Assembly (NCBI GenBank): GCA_963377175.1
Contig: CAUJNA010002702.1
Coordinates: forward strand, 632,820 to 696,819
Direction of reading: 5' to 3'
Source of the DNA: Effrenium voratum
Taxonomy: Eukaryota > Sar > Dinophyceae > Suessiales > Symbiodiniaceae
DNA: 64,000 bases
Below, in pieces: positions 1 through 12,379 of the stretch (its first letter is position 1; each line of letters begins with the position of its first letter). The translations under genes and the position numbers were made by a program. Below the pieces are notes generated by a model. That model was given only the letters and a program-made list of their open reading frames with translations. It was not told the origin of the DNA and searched no databases.

Positions 1-2754
1 CCGCTAGGGAAACCGGTGTAAATCCGTACTACAAAGGCATTCATAACCCTGTGAAAGAATGCTACAGAGTGTATGTGTGTGCGCCTTGCCCTCTAACAGC
101 ATTGTCTGTCCTGCAGCTGTATGCTGCAAGGCCCACGGCCTCTCAACTTGTACTTGAAAACACCAAAACAAACGTGAGCTCTTTGGTGAACAGGCTGTTG
201 TTGAACAGGCCAGCAAGCAACGATTTGGACAAGCGTTCAGAGGTTGCATCACACGTGAGCCAAGCAAGTGGGTGTTGAGGGAAAAACTTGGGGCTCTGGC
301 CACGACAACTTCGTTGCTGAGACTCAATGCGCCGAACACTTCGAAGGCCAGACTTCAAGTCAATCTAATGGTCTGGTTTTCGGAAGGATACTTTTTGGCG
401 CAGGAAGGAAACTCCTTTGAAATCCCTCGACTCGAGTTTCGGTTTTGTTTGAGGCCATGGCCTGCCAGGCAGAAGTAGGAGTGCTGGGCCTGTCCGTGCG
501 CTCGCTGTGATGTTGCCAGCTTAATTTGTACGTTTTTCAAGGTGGCAAGGCTTTGTTTGTTTCGGTGCGGGCCTCTGGGAGATGCCGTAAACAGGCTTTG
601 GGTTATCCAGATCAGACTTTCACCCTTCATTTTGAAGAGCAGCTTCCGGCAAAAAGCCTTGCCGGCCAGTCCAAAGGATGCATAAAACCGCGAGGCACTT
701 TCAGTTTGATGTCACCCGAGTAGCAAGCTAAAAGCCACTTGTCAGGCGTAGCTCATAAAGCAATCCAATCCCTCTCGTGCTACGGGTAATCAAGTCATCT
801 CCAAAGCTCCTTTGAATCTCACAAAGGTGTCATAACATGTTTGTATCCCGAGAAATGCTTGGCTTCCTTTTGGCTTTGTCCATGGAGGGGATCCTCAAAC
901 GTCGGATCAGTGGACGCATGCTGACTGCTCGCACCCAACCAAACCTGATAGGGATCCTTCTCGCAAGGAGCGTGGTCGTTGGAGTCAGGTAGACCAATAG
1001 CTGCCGTCCCACAGATCAACGCCATGAACGCCATGAATGAAATCCATTCCAAACAAAATCGCTCTGGTCAAATGAATCCCATTCCAAGGAGTTCCTGCCC
1101 TGTTTTGCCCCAGGTTCTCAGACGCAGACAGGCTGGTTGAAAAAAAACGGCTCAAGCTTCCCCCTAAGATCCGGGGACCTACCACCCTACAAACACACAA
1201 GGAACCTGAATGAAGGATCCTTTGTCAGATTTCAAGCCCGGGCCCCATGCCTTTAAAGACCTGGGCGACCAGAGCCCTTTTGCAGCCCGGAACGAACCCA
1301 TGATTCATCCCCGCGCCAGCAAGGCGAACAGGAACAGCCCGGTGAGGTGCGAGGCCTGGGCGCAGTGTGCGAGGCATATCAAAAAAAGGTTCCGATGAAG
1401 GCGATGGCGGAGAACCGCGTCGCGAACTGCGGGGGTGAGTGGCTCGCTTGCATTGGACAAATCGCTAAGAATGAAATAGGCATGGATCACAGCGTCGAAA
1501 CGATGCTGCCATTGACTCCAGATGGGAAGTTTGGCTGTCCGGCTCTGTGCACTGAAATTCCTGAACAGGCTGGGGACCAATGCAGGGATGCCTCAAGCAG
1601 GAAGACACAAGACTTGTTCAAAAAATGGCTTCATCAGGTTCGGGCGCGCAAAAGCTTGGGATTCTCAAGCATGGATGATCAACTGGGAAAGGAATGCAAC
1701 GCCGCAAAAAATGCACAAAGATGACAGCTAAACCACATCAGTGCAGAGAATGGGAATGGGGCTCTTACTTCCGCAACCTTGAACACATCACACGTGACTC
1801 AATAGCCCCTCTGCCAGTTGCCTGCGGACAGCTCCATGACACTGCAGATCCAAAAACGTCGCAGCAGCTACCAGCTCAAACCCTACACGTGCACAATTCC
1901 TGAACGGGCGATCCAAAGATAAAGCTCAAACGGAGTCGGAAGATAAAGCTTATAAACAAATATGAAGATGGACTGTTCCTGAAAACGTGAAGCACCTCCT
2001 TGTGGCCAAACCCATCGCTTGGTTAGCCAGGCCAGGCCAGGGGCTCCGGGACGGCCAATGCTCGGGCACCGGCAAATGCCGCAGCTCCCACGAACAGGAA
2101 GAACCTTAGGGAGACAAGTGGAAACAAGTCTCGAACATCTTCAAACGACTTCCACCGATACGCGGCCATAAACATGGGTGATTTCTTCTTGGTTTCCTTC
2201 TAAAAGCCATCTGCATGTTTCCGAAGCACTAAGGTGTCGCGTTGGCAAGTCAGAAAACACCTTTGTGGCGGTCCCCGGGTTGAGTTGTTCCTGCGGGAGA
2301 AGGAATGGCTTGGATTTAGCACGCCTGAAGCCAGCCCTGCTGCCGTCATGCAGGTGATGAACGTTTGCCAGCCCCTCCTCCTGCCCCAACCCCAAACCCA
2401 AGCCCCAGCTTAAGCCCAGTCTCTGGCTCCTGAGCCCAGTCCAGCTCATTCCAGCCACCTCTTTTGCCAGTCCCGCTGAGTTCAAGCCCCTGGGCACAGC
2501 CCGCATTGCTCTTGTTCTTTTCAGCCCCGAGGCGGGCAGCGCGGAGCGTTTACAAGCAAGCAAATCGTTCTGGCTATACTTTCTGGCCGTTCCGGGCGGA
2601 TACTTTGTTCCAGACGAAAAGTTCCCCGATGCCAAAAGCTTGGCTGTTCATCCTGGAAGCTTGGCTGTTCCGTACGACGCTTGGGCGTGTGGTTTGATGC
2701 ACATTTAGCACACGATAGCGCCGACATGTAGTGTGCACGAGGGGGTTTGCCCTT
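1..2754. other. No supportable gene; unique-looking sequence
   Basis: Open frames here are all under 170 codons, occur on both strands at similar density, and show no protein motif that I recognise. No tandem repeat or RNA gene is visible. The 164-codon minus frame at 2141-2635 has no recognisable domain and an arbitrary-looking composition. I treat the stretch as intergenic. Confidence 0.5.
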
Positions 2755-3640
2755 TCATAACATGAAAGGCAACAAATACACAAACAGACAAGCAGACAAA
2801 CAAACAGGCAAACAAACAGGCAAACAAACAAACTGAACAGACAAGCCGACAGGCAAACAGACGGGCAAACAAACAGGCAAACAAACAGGCAAATGAACAG
2901 GCAAATAAACAGGCAAATAAACAGGCAAATAAACAGGCAAAACACAGCGCAATCCAAGCCAAACCCATCAATTGGCGCATCCTAAAAAACAAACAAGCAG
3001 GCGTACACACAAGCAAATCAAAAGCAAACCAACCAAACCAACCCCCCAAAAAAGCGACTACAACAAACAAAAACACACAACACAGCCAAACACACAGACA
3101 AACAAACACACAAACAAATAGACAAACAAAACAGCCAAAAAAATAAACACACAAACAAGCAAGCAAGCAAGCAATCCATCCATGAATCAACCAATCACGC
3201 CAAAGCAAAGCAAATCAAATCAAACAAACCAACAATCAAGCCACATATCAGTCACTAAATGAATCAATATCAACAAACCACGCGAGCAAGCAAGCAAGGA
3301 GGCAAGAAAGCAATCACGCAATCACTCAATCACTCAATCACTCACTCACTCACTCACTCAATCAATCAATTAAGCAATCAAACAATCAATCAATCCATCA
3401 ATCCACCCATCAATCAAGCAAGGCAAGGCAAGGCAAAGCAAGGCAAGGCAAACCAACAAGCAATCCAATTCAATCCAATCCAATGAAATCAAATCAAATC
3501 AAATTAAACCAAACAGTATCAAAACGAATCAACGCAAAACACGTCGAATGGAATCAAATCAAATCAAGCAAACCACCAAAATCAGATCAACCAATCAATC
3601 CAATGCGACCCGAACCAAATCATACAATGAGTCAGTCCAT
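2755..3640. repeat. Low-complexity AC-rich interspersed simple repeats
   Basis: From about 2760 to 3180 the plus strand is built from variants of CAAACAGG and CAAACAAACAGG. From about 3300 to 3480 it changes to AATCACTCACTC, then CAATCAAT, then GGCAAGGCAAA units, and it ends in AATC/AAAT-rich sequence to about 3620. The open minus frames here (Cys/Leu/Phe/Val-rich) are by-products of the repeat. The succession of different 4-mer and 8-mer themes suggests repeated slippage rather than one satellite. Confidence 0.85.
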
Positions 3641-4220
3641 GAAACGGCAAGCAACCGAAGAACTGCCATGCCCCATGGCCCATCAGCCCCTCAGCCCCCC
3701 GGCAGCACGGGCTGCTCCTGGTTCAGGCTGTGCCTGAAGGTTCGGAGCTCGCAAATGACTTTGGAAGCTTCGAGTCGAATCTTTCCAAATGTTTGAAAGG
3801 CAAATGCCGGTAATTCCCCGTTGGCGGTTAGAGTGAAATCACGAATGACGGGGAAACTGTCGCACTTGAAGGGCCGCTGATATCGATGTTCTAAAAACGG
3901 TGCAACGTGTTCTTTGCATTCCAGGACGGCATTGACCTTGGATGTAGCTCCGGAACAGAAAATACAAATGGTTCACTCAAGTAGACGCTTGGCTTTAGTT
4001 TTCTGAAGATCAACGCGTGAAAGGGTGGAAACCCTAGACCCAAGCCACTTGATCCAAATGATCATCACATGCTCAGCTTGCTAGCGGCTTGTCTCAGGGC
4101 TGTCCAGATCTCTATGGTGTGAATGGATTCATCAGAATGCCTCTACTTGTTTGACATTCATATTTGTCAAAGGAAGTTTAACAAGAAACTTCCGTAGTAC
4201 TGGAACTAAATGAACTAGCT
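3641..4220. other. No supportable gene
   Basis: No coding signal or repeat is evident between the simple-repeat block and the start of the 540-bp tandem duplication. Confidence 0.45.
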
Positions 4221-5300
4221 GCTTTGACATATAGCTATGACAGGTAGCTAGCATGACAAATAGATAGCTTTGACATATAGCTAGCTTGACAGATAGATAG
4301 CTTTCCAATAGGCTTGCATGACAGATAGATAGCTTTGACATATAGCCAGCTTAACACGTAGATAGCTTTCTCAAGTATAGATTTCGTGGCAGGCGCAGCA
4401 CTTTCGCAAGCACTCTCTGCGAGCTGGGGGATGGCAAGATGCAGAAAACGTTGGCGCTGTGCGTGAATTGGGCTTCCGGACTGTGCGCAAACCACCTCGG
4501 CTGCGACGCCTGTACGGCGGCGGTCTCGGAACGGTCTCGGAACGGTCTCGGAACGGTCTCGGAACGGTCTCGGAACGGGTTCGGAGACGGGCCCATTGGC
4601 ACGGCCGCGCGAAGGTTTCGCAAGGTTTGAATTGCGTGGCAGGCGCAGCACTTTCGCAAGGTCAAGTATAGATTTCGTGGCAGGCGCAGCACTTTCGCAA
4701 GGTCAAGTATCGATTTCGTGGCAGGCGCAGCACTTTCGCAAGCACTCTCTGCGAGCTGGGGCTTTGACATATAGCTATGACAGGTAGCTAGCATGACAAA
4801 TAGATAGCTTTGACATATAGCTAGCTTGACAGATAGATAGCTTTCCAATAGGCTTGCATGACAGATAGATAGCTTTGACATATAGCCAGCTTAACACGTA
4901 GATAGCTTTCTCAAGTATAGATTTCGTGGCAGGCGCAGCACTTTCGCAAGCACTCTCTGCGAGCTGGGGGATGGCAAGATGCAGAAAACGTTGGCGCTGT
5001 GCGTGAATTGGGCTTCCGGACTGTGCGCAAACCACCTCGGCTGCGACGCCTGTACGGCGGCGGTCTCGGAACGGTCTCGGAACGGTCTCGGAACGGTCTC
5101 GGAACGGTCTCGGAACGGGTTCGGAGACGGGCCCATTGGCACGGCCGCGCGAAGGTTTCGCAAGGTTTGAATTGCGTGGCAGGCGCAGCACTTTCGCAAG
5201 GTCAAGTATAGATTTCGTGGCAGGCGCAGCACTTTCGCAAGGTCAAGATCGATTTCGTGGCAGGCGCAGCACTTTCGCAAGCACTCTCTGCGAGCTGGGG
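4221..5300. repeat. 540-bp tandem duplication
   Basis: The segment beginning GCTTTGACATATAGC at 4221 recurs at 4761 and stays nearly identical, apart from a 1-base deletion near 5247, to about 5300. Each copy starts with an AT-rich block of (TAGATAGCTTTGACATA)-like submotifs. It then carries the GC-rich block that is repeated again downstream. The near-identity implies a recent unequal exchange or an assembly duplication. Confidence 0.9.
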
Positions 5301-5990
5301 GATGGCAAGATGCAGAAAACGTTGGCGCTGTGCGTGAATTGGGCTTCCGGACTGTGCGCAAACCACCTCGGCTGCGACGCCTGTACGGAGGCGGTCTCGG
5401 AACGGTCTCGGAACGGTCTCGGAACGGTCTCGGAACGGGTTCGGAGACGGGCCCATTGGCACGGCCGCGCGAAGGTTTCGCAAGGTTTGAATTGCGTGGC
5501 AGGCGCAGCACTTTCGCAAGGTCAAGTATAGATTTCGTGGCAGGCGCAGCACTTTCGCAAGGTCAAGTATCGATTTCGTGGCAGGCGCAGCACTTTCGCA
5601 AGGTGCTGCGTCCACTCTCTGCGAGCTGGGGGATGGCAAGATGCAGAAAACGTTGGCGCTGTGCGTGAATTGGGCTTCCGGACTGTGCGCAAACCACCTC
5701 GGCTGCGACGCCTGCACGGCGGCGGTCTCGGAACGGTCTCGGAACGGTCTCGGAACGGTCTCGGAACGGGTTCGGAGACGGGCCCATTGGCACGGCCGCG
5801 CGAAGGTTTCGCAAGGTTTGAATTGCGTGGCAGGCGCAGCACTTTCGCAAGGTCAAGTATAGATTTCGTGGCAGGCGCAGCACTTTCGCAAGGTCAAGTA
5901 TCGATTTCGTGGCAGGCGCAGCACTTTCGCAAGCACTCTCTGCGAGCTGGGGGATGGCAAGATGCAGAAAACGTTGGCGCTGTGCGTCGG
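4431..5990. repeat. Five copies of a GC-rich unit, about 320-331 bp period
   Basis: The sequence starting ATGGCAAGATGCAGAAAACG occurs at about 4431, 4971, 5302, 5633 and 5953. The first spacing is 540 bp because the AT-rich block is included; the later ones are 331, 331 and 320 bp. Each full unit contains an 11-bp GGTCTCGGAAC array. This is followed by about 39-bp units (TTTCGTGGCAGGCGCAGCAC plus CTTTCGCAAGGTCAAGTAT). The fifth copy diverges after about 35 bp at 5988. Open frames in both directions are repeat artefacts. Confidence 0.9.
4522..4576. repeat. 11-bp tandem array GGTCTCGGAAC, 5 copies
   Basis: There are five head-to-tail copies of GGTCTCGGAAC followed by a degenerate GGGTTCGGAGAC. 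The same array recurs at 5062-5116 (5 copies), 5393-5436 (4 copies) and 5724-5767 (4 copies). The copy-number change between otherwise similar units shows slippage. Confidence 0.9.
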
Positions 5991-6184
5991 GCCGCGCGCT
6001 CGCGCGGACTGCTGCACCGCTGAAGCAGACGAAGAGAAAAGCCTAGCTTTTGCGCTTGACACGCGTGCCGTTTCGGGCCGCGTGCTCCAGCCCAGACTAC
6101 AGCACGGCTTGGGCAGACGCAAAGAAAAGGCGCTCTCGGGGGGGAGGGAGGAGAGTTGAACTTGAAGCGCTCGTTGGGAGCTTT

Positions 6185-6199
6185 GGAAAGGGAAAGAGA

Positions 6200-6268
<69 letters not shown>

Positions 6269-6350
6269 AAGAGACAGAGAAACAGAAAGAGAAAGAGAAG
6301 AGAGAAAGAGAGAAAGAGAGAAAGAGAAGAGAGAGAGAGAGAGAGAAGCA
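6185..6350. repeat. (GA)n microsatellite, interrupted
   Basis: A purine tract of GA repeats with AAAGA and ACAGA interruptions spans about 165 bases. The Arg/Glu-rich and Ser/Leu-rich open frames across it are repeat artefacts. Confidence 0.95.
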
Positions 6351-8208
6351 AGGGGCCAAGGACAGTTCTCCAAACTATAGTTGTTCACTGCTTTGAAACT
6401 TCCGCCCCCCGGCTCTGCCGGACCTTACTTGTATCATTTCCCAATGTGTACTGATTTCAAGTGGATCTCATGAAGTCGGAGCGTCACTTGTACATGAGGA
6501 CTGCCTTGAACCTCGAACAAAGGAGCGGGCTTCAGGTTAAGAAGAAAGGCTACTGGAGCAAACAACAGAAGCAGGACGAGCAGCGAACGAGGACTCTTGA
6601 GCACATTGCCTCAACACCCGCACCAAAGAAATTCTGCTGGAGAGTTGCTTAGGCCTTTTGCGAGGGTCCAGCTGGGAAGCTTAGCCTTGAGCAGGTGCCA
6701 GCAAATGGGAAAACTAGGAAGCTAACTTTATCAGAACACTGCATGCCACTCCCTTCCTGCGGTGTCTCAGTCCCTGCGAGGCTTGTCCTTGTGTTACTTG
6801 TGTTTGCTAGGTCCGGGCTCAGAAGGGCTAATTGGCTAAGCGGCTAAGCACCTAGCTCCGAGAGACACAGAGCGAACGATCGCAAGAGTGGATTCGAGAG
6901 AAGTGCCTACGGGCCCACACCCCCACCCGCCTTTCGGGCTCATTCATGGCGTGCACTGTGGCAAATGCACAGATTGACATTAGCGCCAGCAGCAGAACCT
7001 GTCGCAGGAAATAGCCTGGCTATTCGACTGGAAAAGCGTGCTACTTTGCTGGGCAAATTCAAACCGTCGGCTAGGCATCTCATGATGGGGCTGTCTCTTG
7101 ATTCACCGGAGCCACCCAGGGGCTCACCACGAAGCTGTACCAGGCTGGATAAGTCCTGTCGGGCGCATGCGTCAAGGCTCCGGTCTTTCGTGACTTCGAG
7201 CCGTGGTTGCGGGGTGTTCCATGAAATTTCATGCAGTCACCCAGTCCTGGTCCACATTCACAAGCTGTTAGTACGAATTCCGTAGCACATGCTTATGGGG
7301 AAGCATGGAGGTTTGGCGAGGGTAGTGGGCCTATATTTGGAGATCCCCTGTCATCTGCACGAACGCCGAAATGAACCGCAAACCACTTTGTATCTTCAGC
7401 TTTTCCGAGCCAGAATGTCTGAATGGCCAAACACGCCTCCCGCCGTATGTCTCACCCCGCTTGCAAAGAGGCTCAGAGCGTCCCCTCACTTCAAACAGGA
7501 ATTGTTTTTCAAGTCTTCGTGCGTCCCCGTGCTGTGATCTCACGACAGCTGTGGTGGAGCTATGGCTCCAGCGCAACCTTTGGCCTCTGGAACTAAACAA
7601 GACCGTGCCAAAGGGCGATGACCGAAAAAAATATCCAACCAATCAATCTCATGAGCTGGAATTCAGGATTGCACCCTCACCAACATGCCATCAAACCGAT
7701 CAACCTTTCCATTGAGCATCTTAACCAAGGCTTGCGCGAAAACTGCAGGCCTTAAGTGTTCTGGGAGCCAAGACTCTCTTGGAGAAACTTGAAGTGGGCA
7801 CAGAAAATACGTTCTTGGAGAAACCTTCTCCCTTAGATGCTCTGGAAGCGCTGTGTGGGGTCCAATTGGGCTCCTGCCGCCCACGCAGACATTGAGGTAG
7901 CGACAATGGTGGTCGAAGCCCTGCGGTCAAATGTGGGCTTCGCGGTGAAGGCCAACGACAAAAAGACAAGCCCTGTGTGACTCAACGGCCTAGTAGCCAA
8001 CACGGCCTGTGTATGTGTGCTGTGTTGGCCAGGAGAGAAAACTGTTGTTGGCAGGGCGTCGCATTGAGAACGTTGTTACAGTGACCCGGACGACGCAAAG
8101 TGTTCCGCACTTGTATTGAAGCTTTGGTAACTGAGCTCTTGTAACCATGAGGTTGCACGAAGTGGACATGTCTCTTGAATTGACATGTCCAGATTGAAGA
8201 GTCGTGAT
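6351..8208. other. No supportable gene
   Basis: Only short unconvincing frames occur on both strands. No motif, repeat or RNA gene was recognised. Confidence 0.45.
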
Positions 8209-8230
8209 GGCGTGCCTATTTTGGCTCAAG
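8209..8230 (+). other. Relic dinoflagellate spliced-leader sequence (candidate)
   Basis: The plus strand reads GGCGTGCCT followed by ATTTTGGCTCAAG. The 3' 13 bases match exactly the end of the conserved 22-nt dinoflagellate trans-spliced leader as I recall it. The 5' part matches with one base lost, one base gained and a first-base change. Dinoflagellate mRNAs carry this leader, and genomic relics mark mRNAs that were reverse-transcribed and reinserted. No recognisable coding sequence follows, so the retrocopy would be old or truncated. A chance match of 13 bases is unlikely but possible. Confidence 0.5.
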
Positions 8231-8501
8231 CCACTTGTGCGCGGCGATGGCTGCGCCGCATTGCAAAACAGCAGCTGTTCCGTGGGTGTGCCAGAGAGTC
8301 GGGACACGGGTGAGACGTGGTTAGGAAAAGCACCTCTCACAATTTGAAACCGGTACCTTAGGTAGCCCGGTATGGCGATCAGCCGGTTGGTAGAGCAACT
8401 AAGCTGCGACCTGCCAACTCTCAAGCATATCGATGGCTGAAAGTCATTTCGCTGCTGATGCTGGCAGCAGCTGTTTTCAATTGAGCGGGAGCATCTCATC
8501 C

Positions 8502-9023
8502 TTAATTGTGGGAACAGCCCCATACTTCAAACAGTGGGGGCTCCCTACCCGATTTTACTGGGCGGTGGCCAATTCCTTCCAATCGCTCATCTGACCCTGG
8601 ACCTGGGCTCAGTACTGCTTCGGCTCGGCTCAACCTGGAAAGTTGCAGTCGCAGCTTCTCATTCTCAGTCTCCAACGCCTTGTCTAGCAAATAGACCAGC
8701 TTGCCGCTCCCCTCGACGGCTAGCTTGATCCAGCTCACGAGTTTCTCATTCTGCTTCTCGCTGAGGATGACCTGATTCTGCATGGCGCCCAGCAAGGCCA
8801 GATAGATACTGAAGAAGGCCGAATCCGAGTTGTCATACTCCTCCGCGTTGCGCGCAGTGTGAATCTTATCCACGGTCTGGACGACCTTAAGCGCCAAAAC
8901 GCCATCCACAGCGCCTCGCCCGGAAAGACTGAACACAGCCGGGTTAAGCCTTGAAAGGTGATCAGCCCGCAACAATCCCCGGGGGTGCAATTCCTTGCGA
9001 ATGTCGTTGAGCACCTGTTGCAA
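8502..9023 (-). pseudogene. Coiled-coil ORF, possibly retroelement Gag-like
   Basis: This is a 173-codon minus frame. Its middle is rich in heptad-compatible Leu, Lys and Glu (for example KQNEKLVSWIKLAVEG and ENEKLRLQLSRL). That composition fits an alpha-helical coiled coil better than random sequence. An acidic stretch with EEYDNSDS precedes it. It lies on the same strand as the retroelement remnants to its right, so a degraded Gag-like segment is one reading. A fragment of an unrelated host gene is the alternative. I cannot name a family. Confidence 0.3.
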
Positions 9024-9733
9024 ATTCGCCCCTCCGAAGTCGCTACCCGACTCAAATAGTCGTCCCTGACCAGACCCGAACTCTGCCCGCGAGCGTCATT
9101 TCGTTCCACGTTTTTCGGTTGTTTATTCTTACTCCCGGTATCTAGTTCTTTAGCCTTACTCACTAGGCCTTGAAGACAACCGACTTCCACGTCGGCGCGC
9201 GCCGCCGGTCAGCGGCTGATCGGCCCATCTCTGCCTGGCCACGAGAATGCGCTGACATACGCTTTGCATGTACACTTCATAACATTCCAATCCAGGATCA
9301 CCTTCTCTGTGACAAAGACAGTACCCGTCCTAGTCATGAGTTTGTTGGCCCTCTGGCTTTCCCCAAGCATGTTGCCGTGAAGTCAGCGCATGGCCCTGTT
9401 CCTACACTTTCGGGATACTGACCAACCACACCACATGACGATTACAACAAACATGCCTATCAGGGTAGCCCGCAAGAACAGCCTCATAATCTCCACAAGA
9501 GCAACTCCCTGCGAACCCATCTTATCGACCCAGACATCCTCACGACGTTGTCAATCTGGACCACCCCTTCGTAACCAAGAAAGATGAAGGCAAGCATGGT
9601 TCTCCAATAAACAAGGTTCAATTGGTTTCAATGCTCAGTGTGAGCCCTCTTATTCCGGCCCTTCCGGCTCAAGAACCCTGGTCGTCTCCGCACCTTTTTG
9701 TTTTTTATTGCGGTCGCCTTGGCCGGGACGCTT

Positions 9734-10411
9734 TCACCCGCCCCTCTTTTTGGGCTTGCGGCTGAACTGGCGAAGAGCATCCTCACCCTCAGTCATGACA
9801 TCATCCGAGCTGTCCTGCTCGCGTGCGCCCTCTCGGCCGCGGCTGCGTTTGAAGCGCGACAAACGCGCCTTGACGTTCCTAGCGCCACACTGGCGGCCGT
9901 CCCAACCGTGGCCAACAGCCAGATCCTCCAAGGCCTTGGCCCGCGTGGACTCTGACGCCGCCTATCGGTGCGAGCCGGATTGACTTTCTGACCCCCGGCC
10001 ACCCGCTCTGGCCGACTCCGGACGCGGCCGAACGTCGTCATCGTCCATACTGCAGTGAGGTGCGAAAACGCTTGCCCGCTTTGTGTTGCGCGACCAAGGA
10101 AACTTTGGCTTCGACTCTCCAGGGCCGAAGACTCTTTCTGGTCTCCTCCATGGCGGGATGGGCTTCGGTCGAGCTATGACTGGTTGGGGCGGTGTCAACC
10201 GACTCCTAGACCGGCTCCTCGATCTGCCCCTCAATCTCAACAGCTGGTCCCCACCTCGATCGTCGGGACAAGGAGGACCTTCGTCATCATCCTCAGCAAC
10301 CTCGATGTCGACGGTCTCCTTGTCGAGGGACACATATCCCGGGCCACGCTCACCTGACGGTGGCCCTTTGGCCTTTGCGGCCACAGCCGGCGGAGCCTCC
10401 GACACTCCCAC
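9734..10411 (-). pseudogene. Arg/Ser- and Asp-rich minus frames, likely retroelement remnant
   Basis: Minus frames at 9962-10411 and 9734-9931 encode a charged, disordered-looking protein. It has an acidic patch near residues 35-50, an RSRSRSRSR run, a DDDD cluster, and further on a KRSRGREGAREQ basic segment followed by an acidic one. Such sequence is common in retroelement Gag linkers but also in RS-type nuclear proteins. Its continuity with the frames at 10.6-15.2 kb suggests a retroelement. Function not assigned. Confidence 0.25.
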
Positions 10412-10587
10412 CTTGCGGGCGGAGCAATCGGCACTACCGCAATCGCTCCCGCCTTTCTGGGCGGAACCTTTGACGCTCCCGCCTTCGCAGATTTCGCAGG
10501 CGGAGCCTTTGGCGCTCCCGCCCGCACGCGGACTTGAAGCGCCCGAAACTCCTCAACGGTCGGGTTGATGGCCGGCACGCCGTAGAC

Positions 10588-11112
10588 TCAGCTGTTCCCC
10601 TTTGATTTGAGAGCAGCGCCAACCTCCTGCATGGGCTTCTCTTTCGCCCGGGCGATTGACCTGGCAAGCGGTCCCATCCTCTGAATCGCTTCCTGCCTAT
10701 TCGCGCGCACGATCAACCCGCGATCGGGGCTTCCAAAAAAAGTTCTCCTTGGCGCCCACCAGTCTGCTCCACGCTCTGAGCAGGATCTGTAAGGTGGCCC
10801 CTTTCTGCTCCGCGGTACAGAGTAATGCCGCTCTGAAGAACTGCTTCCAGAGACGCAGCCAGCACGATCTCCGCACTCCTCATGCAGCGGATAGAGAAAT
10901 GCGCCCACCACTGCTCCGAATATTCCCGACACGTCGCCCGAATGTCCCGTGCGCGCGCGCATCAGGTCCGGCAAGTTGTTGGGCCCGTACATCTCTGTGA
11001 AATGCGCGCGATCTGCACGAGCGTATAGTTCTTGAACCGAAACTCCTGTGGCACTGCTATGGCCCCTGCAGCGCTTGGACGCAAGTGACCTTGCGAATGT
11101 CTGCCACCGCAA
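10588..11112 (-). pseudogene. Unidentified minus frame in degraded retroelement tract
   Basis: This 174-codon frame contains TGHSGDVSGIFGAVVGAFLY but no motif that I can assign. Composition and position within the minus-strand retroelement tract suggest that parts of it were once coding. Overlapping open frames on both strands weaken the case. Confidence 0.2.
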
Positions 11113-11348
11113 ACCTCACCTTACCAGGTAACCCTGCTGGGCCTGCCGCCTCCACGGTGGGTCTCAGTCCCATCCTCCTTCTCGCCGGACCATGCCGCAA
11201 GGGACAGCTGCCTGGCTTCCTGCACGGCTGCCCCAATCACGGCCTACTTTGCTTACTCCAAAGCCTGCACGGCCAACCTTGCGTACTCAAAGCATGTTGG
11301 TTCGAGCCACATGGAGCGCGCGAGCGGCATGAATCCATGGGATCAGGC

Positions 11349-11705
11349 TCACCCGAGTGGATGATTGTGATCTGCAACCACTGGATCTTGCTTGCCTTTC
11401 TCCCCAATCCCTGGCTTGGACTTGTCCCCAAGACCCCTTTTCGAGAAACGTAAAGCCTCCCCGGATTTTTGGGCCACTTGAACTCCTGCCTTCGTGGCAG
11501 CTAAGCGGATCTCCTCATCGTACTCAACATCAGTGAGAATCCTTTGATCGAGGCATTTCTCATCGGGTCCATTGGTGGGTCCAAAGGTCAAACACAAAGG
11601 CAAGAACTTCCCACGTCTGGATACGATAGCGAGCACTTGCATGGCTCTCCTAGCTTTCGCAACTTGATTGAACCCTGTCACCGGAAAACGACCTCTAGTC
11701 AACAA
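11349..11705 (-). pseudogene. Ty3/gypsy-like reverse transcriptase fragment, internally deleted
   Basis: Residues about 36-46 read LCLTFGPTNGP, which resembles the RT palm motif B region (F.FGP.NGP) of dinoflagellate Ty3/gypsy-like elements. A short distance later comes LTDVEYDEEIRLAATKAG, which in those elements I expect only after the YVDD active site. The active-site stretch itself seems deleted between residues 46 and 56. This is recognition from memory, not an alignment. The piece would be inactive. Confidence 0.3.
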
Positions 11706-12379
11706 CCAGTCCCCTTTCCCGCTGTTTCTTACGCTCGGAGGCTTCCTTGCTCAGACATGGCGCGGAGCGCCCAAAGGAAGAGCCTCGAACCAACTGCCCT
11801 CTAGCAACTTCACTCTCGAGCTGTTCATCAACCCAAGCCGCAGCTTCACCCCTCAACGCGTGAGGTTGGGGTCGTTCTCGGAGTCGGAGTTGCTGACCCA
11901 AATCTGCCCTTTCCCAACAAGGTTCCAAACGATCCGTCGCTCACGTCCAACGAAGTCATGTTGCACTGGCAAGAGTCGGTCCGAACCATGGCCCAAGGCC
12001 TGCTAGGTTCAACAAGGGTCCCGAATTTATTGACGAAAAGCTACGCCGCTAGAGCCAAGTCGTTGGAGGGCGTCTGCTCGCCCAGTTGGCTACGCTTTTC
12101 ACACACGGTGCCCCCGCATGCAAAAATCTGCTTATCAACCAAGCAAGGAGCGCCCGATCCGCATCCTATTCCCGACCATAGCTTCTATTGCAGCCGACGA
12201 ACGGGCTCTCCAACCAACAGACCCCGGCGCTTTGCGGCCTTCGTGAGCCCACCATGTCCGGCGAAAACCTCTAAGAAATCAACTCCGTTCTGGGGTACAC
12301 GAAGGTGTTCAAGGACGGCTTTCTGTTCTCTCACAAAGCCATTGGGAGCCCAGCCGGAGCCCGCGCTTCAAACCACTAA

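Noticed and set aside
4235..5883. Minus and plus frames of 100-206 codons in the nested repeat
   Set aside because: All derive from the repeated unit and alternate on both strands; no independent coding signal.
6050..6454. Arg/Glu-rich 134-codon frame over the GA tract
   Set aside because: Composition comes entirely from the GA microsatellite.
8375..8440. tRNA gene suggested by GGTTGGTAGAGCA (A-box-like)
   Set aside because: No T-loop/B-box sequence at the right distance and no acceptor stem pairing.
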